NCBI GenBank assembly: GCA_944474755.1
Contig: OX104118.1
Span: 70,747,575 to 70,811,574, forward strand
DNA: 64,000 nt
Source of the DNA: Limnoperna fortunei
Taxonomy: Eukaryota; Mollusca; Bivalvia; Mytilida; Modiolidae
Direction: 5' to 3'
Made by a program: the position numbers and the translations under genes. The first letter of the stretch is position 1, and each line of letters starts with the position of its first letter. This document shows, piece by piece, positions 61,444 through 64,000 of the stretch. The notes under the pieces are model-generated. The model was not told the DNA's origin, did no database searches, and saw only the letters and a program-made list of their open reading frames with translations.

Positions 61444-62035
61444 TTAAAGGGAATTCAGGACACCATTCGCCATTTTTTGTGAAAATTTCAAAATAGATAG
61501 AACATTTATGGTAAATTTAATAATCATTTCTTTCATTTTTTAATTCTTAATTTCAATACAATTTAAAACAATAATGAAAGTCTGTCTTGTTCCTATATTT
61601 TCACTTCAATTTATTAATGTTTAAAATAAAAAGTTTTCGTTTAAATGAGTTTGGTATAGGCAAAAATAATGAAAAGGAAATTGTTAACAAGGGAGGTAAT
61701 TTTGAAAAAAAACCATTTTTTAGTACTTTTTGACTAGTTTTTACCCAATTGACAAACAGTTAATTCAGAGACCCCTATTTTTCTTTCCATCACTAAAATG
61801 TATACCAATTGCTTGACATTATATCAAAAATTTATAAAATTTCATTAAGCAGAATTTTCGTAATCTTTTATTTTATTGCTTTTTTATTCTCTTCTCTGTA
61901 TAGTCTATATAAAAATTAAAAATTTCAGTGATCAACCCCTCGAAAATAAGCTCTTAAACCCCTATTTTTTATTTTGAATTATGATAACTGGTATAAAAAA
62001 CTAACTACTGGGCGAATTGTCCTGCATCCCTTTAA
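61444..62035. mobile_element. Candidate TTAA-flanked MITE (592 bp)
   Basis: The left end TTAAAGGGAATTCAGGACAC and the complement of the right end, TTAAAGGGATGCAGGACAAT, form imperfect ~26-bp terminal inverted repeats, continuing into ATTCGCC. TTAA at both ends would be the target-site duplication, as in piggyBac-type insertions. The interior is AT-rich and non-coding. Confidence 0.65.
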
Positions 62036-62055
62036 ATGATTGTCTCCGGAATTAT

Positions 62056-62057
<2 letters not shown>

Positions 62058-62116
<59 letters not shown>
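62058..62116. repeat. (CT)n microsatellite
   Basis: About 29 uninterrupted CT units, between the MITE candidate and the 47-bp array. Confidence 0.98.
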
Positions 62117-62117
<1 letters not shown>

Positions 62118-62120
<3 letters not shown>

Positions 62121-64000
62121 TGCCCTGCATGGGTTTATACCTCAACTCCAAAGGCATCTTACCCCATGCCCTGTATATGGTCTATACGTCAACTCCATAG
62201 GCAACATACACCTGCCCTGTATATGGTCTGTACGTCAAGTCCATAGGCATCTTACCCCTGCCCTGTATATGGTCTATACCTCAACTCTATAGACACCTTA
62301 CCCCATGCCCTTTATAGGGTCTATTCTACAACTCCATAGGCATCTTACCCTTGCCCTGTATATGGTCTGTACGTCAAGTCCATAGGAATCTTACCCCTGC
62401 CCTGTATATGGTCTGTACGTAAAGTCCATAGGCATCTTAACCCTGCCCTGTATATGGTCTATTCCTCAACTCCATAGGCATCTTACCCTTGCCCTTTATA
62501 GGGTCTATACCTCAACTCCATAGGCATCTTACCCTTGCCCTTTATAGGGTCTATACCTCAACTCCATAGGCATCTTACCCCTGCCCTGTATATGGTCTAT
62601 ACGTCGACTCCATATGCATCTTACTCCTGCCCTGTATATGGTCTATACCTCAACTCTATATGCATCTTACCCCTGCCTTGTATACGATCTATACCTCAAC
62701 TCCATAGGCATCTTACCCCTGCCTTGTATATGATCTATACCTCAACTCCATAGGCATCTTACCCCTGCCCTGTATATGGTCTATACCTCAACTCCATAGG
62801 CATCTTACCCCTGCCTTGTATATGATCTATACCTCAACTCCATAGGCATCTTACCCCTGCCTTGTATATGATCTATACCTCAACTCCATAGGCATCTTAC
62901 CCCTGCCTTGTATATGATCTATACCTCAACTCCATAGGCATCTTACCCTTGCCCTTTATAGGGTCTATACCTCAACTCCATAGGCATCTTACCCTTGCCC
63001 TTTATAGGGTCTATACCTCAACTCCATAGGCATCTTACCCCTGCCTTGTATATGGTCTATACCTCAACTCCATATGCATCTTACTCCTGCCCTGTATATG
63101 GTCTATACCTCAAATCTATATGCATCTTACTCCTGCCTTGTATATGATCTATACCTCAACTCCATAGGCATCTTACCCCTGCCTTGTATATGATCTATAC
63201 CTCAACTCCATAGGCATCTTACTCCTGCCTTGTATATGATCTATACCTCAACTCCATAGGCATCTTACCCCTGCCCTGTATATGGTCTATACGTCGACTC
63301 CATATGCATCTTACTCCTGCCCTGTATATGGTCTATACCTCAACTCTATATGCATCTTACTCCTGCCTTGTATATGATCTATACCTCAACTCCATAGGCA
63401 TCTTACCCCTGCCTTGTATATGATCTATACCTCAACTCCATAGGCATCTTACCCCTGCCCTGTATATGGTCTATACCTCAACTCCATAGGCATCTTACCC
63501 CTGCCTTGTATATGATCTATACGTCAACTCCATAGGCATCTTACCCTTGCCCTTTATAGGGTCTATACCCCAACTCCATAGGCATCTTACCCCTGCCCTG
63601 TATATGGTCTATTCCTCAACTCCATAGGCATCTTACCACTGCCCTGTATAGGGTCTATACCTCAACTCCATACGCATCTTACCCCTGCCCTGTATATGGT
63701 CTATACGTCGACTCCATAGGCATCTTACCCTTCCCCGGTATATGGTCTATACGTCGACTCCATAGGCATCTTACCCCAGCCCTTTATAGGGTCTATTACT
63801 CAACTCCATATGCATCTTACCCCTGCCTTGTATATGATCTATACCTCAACTCCATAGGCATCATACCCCTGCCCTGAATATGGTCTATACGTCGACTCCA
63901 TAGGCATCTTACCCTTCCCCGGTATATGGTCTATACGTCGACTCCATAGGCATCTTACCCCAGCCCTTTATAGGGTCTATTACTCAACTCCATATGCATC
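62118..64000. repeat. 47-bp minisatellite, ~40 copies, runs off the right edge
   Basis: The unit carries CTGCCCTGTATATGGTCTAT, ACCTCAACTCCATAGGCATC and TTACCCC. Subtypes (TTTATAGGG, TTGTATATGAT, CGTCGACTCC) recur in blocks. Confidence 0.97.

Overview
This is a eukaryotic, AT-rich, gene-poor, repeat-dense window. The likely source is a mollusc, probably a bivalve. The reasons are at least a dozen copies of a tRNA-derived SINE with the tail motifs TGGACGCCATGATATAGCT and GCTGAAAGTGGCGTTAAAC, a dispersed family with GTCC/GACGG runs, decayed non-LTR retrotransposons with CCHC tails, and many long minisatellites. The taxon is inferred from repeat style and was not tested by a search. No rRNA, functional tRNA, CRISPR, operon or bacterial-type gene is visible.

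One protein-coding gene can be supported. It lies on the minus strand and enters from beyond the right edge. Its exons are at 60579-60482, 25686-25538, 13830-13495, 13118-12951 and 12820-10865, with a poly(A) signal at 10793-10788. All four introns have GT/AG ends and every junction keeps the frame, giving about 901 codons of the C-terminal part. The product is a highly charged Lys/Glu/Asn/Ser-rich protein with a run of about twelve 24-residue repeats. I do not recognise the family. Two further minus-strand exon candidates, at 39375-39291 and 46242-46149, are paralogous to each other. Each has a TATA box, an ATG and a GTAAGAC donor in the phase needed to join the exon at 25.7 kb. They look like alternative promoters and first exons inside the 34.8-kb intron.

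Region by region: 1-6.1 kb is one copy of an old, diverged unit whose second copy is at 19.0-23.4 kb. 6.0-10.4 kb holds SINEs, a 68-bp minisatellite and a SINE-tail palindrome with 100-bp arms. 10.8-13.8 kb holds the three 3' exons. 13.8-25.5 kb is an intron with a 54-bp array. 25.7-60.5 kb is the giant intron. It holds arrays of 74, 51, 167, 76, 47, 49, 31/34 and 21/23 bp, an ATT microsatellite, fold-back elements, LINE relics and a 2,174-bp tandem duplication that looks identical. 60.6-64 kb holds a TTAA-flanked MITE candidate, a CT microsatellite and a 47-bp array running off the edge.

The most interesting signals are the duplicated TATA/first-exon cassettes within a satellite-filled intron, the near-perfect fold-back palindromes, the two sister satellite arrays at 42.4-46.1 kb, and the tendency of minisatellite arrays to begin at or near the edge of a transposable element.
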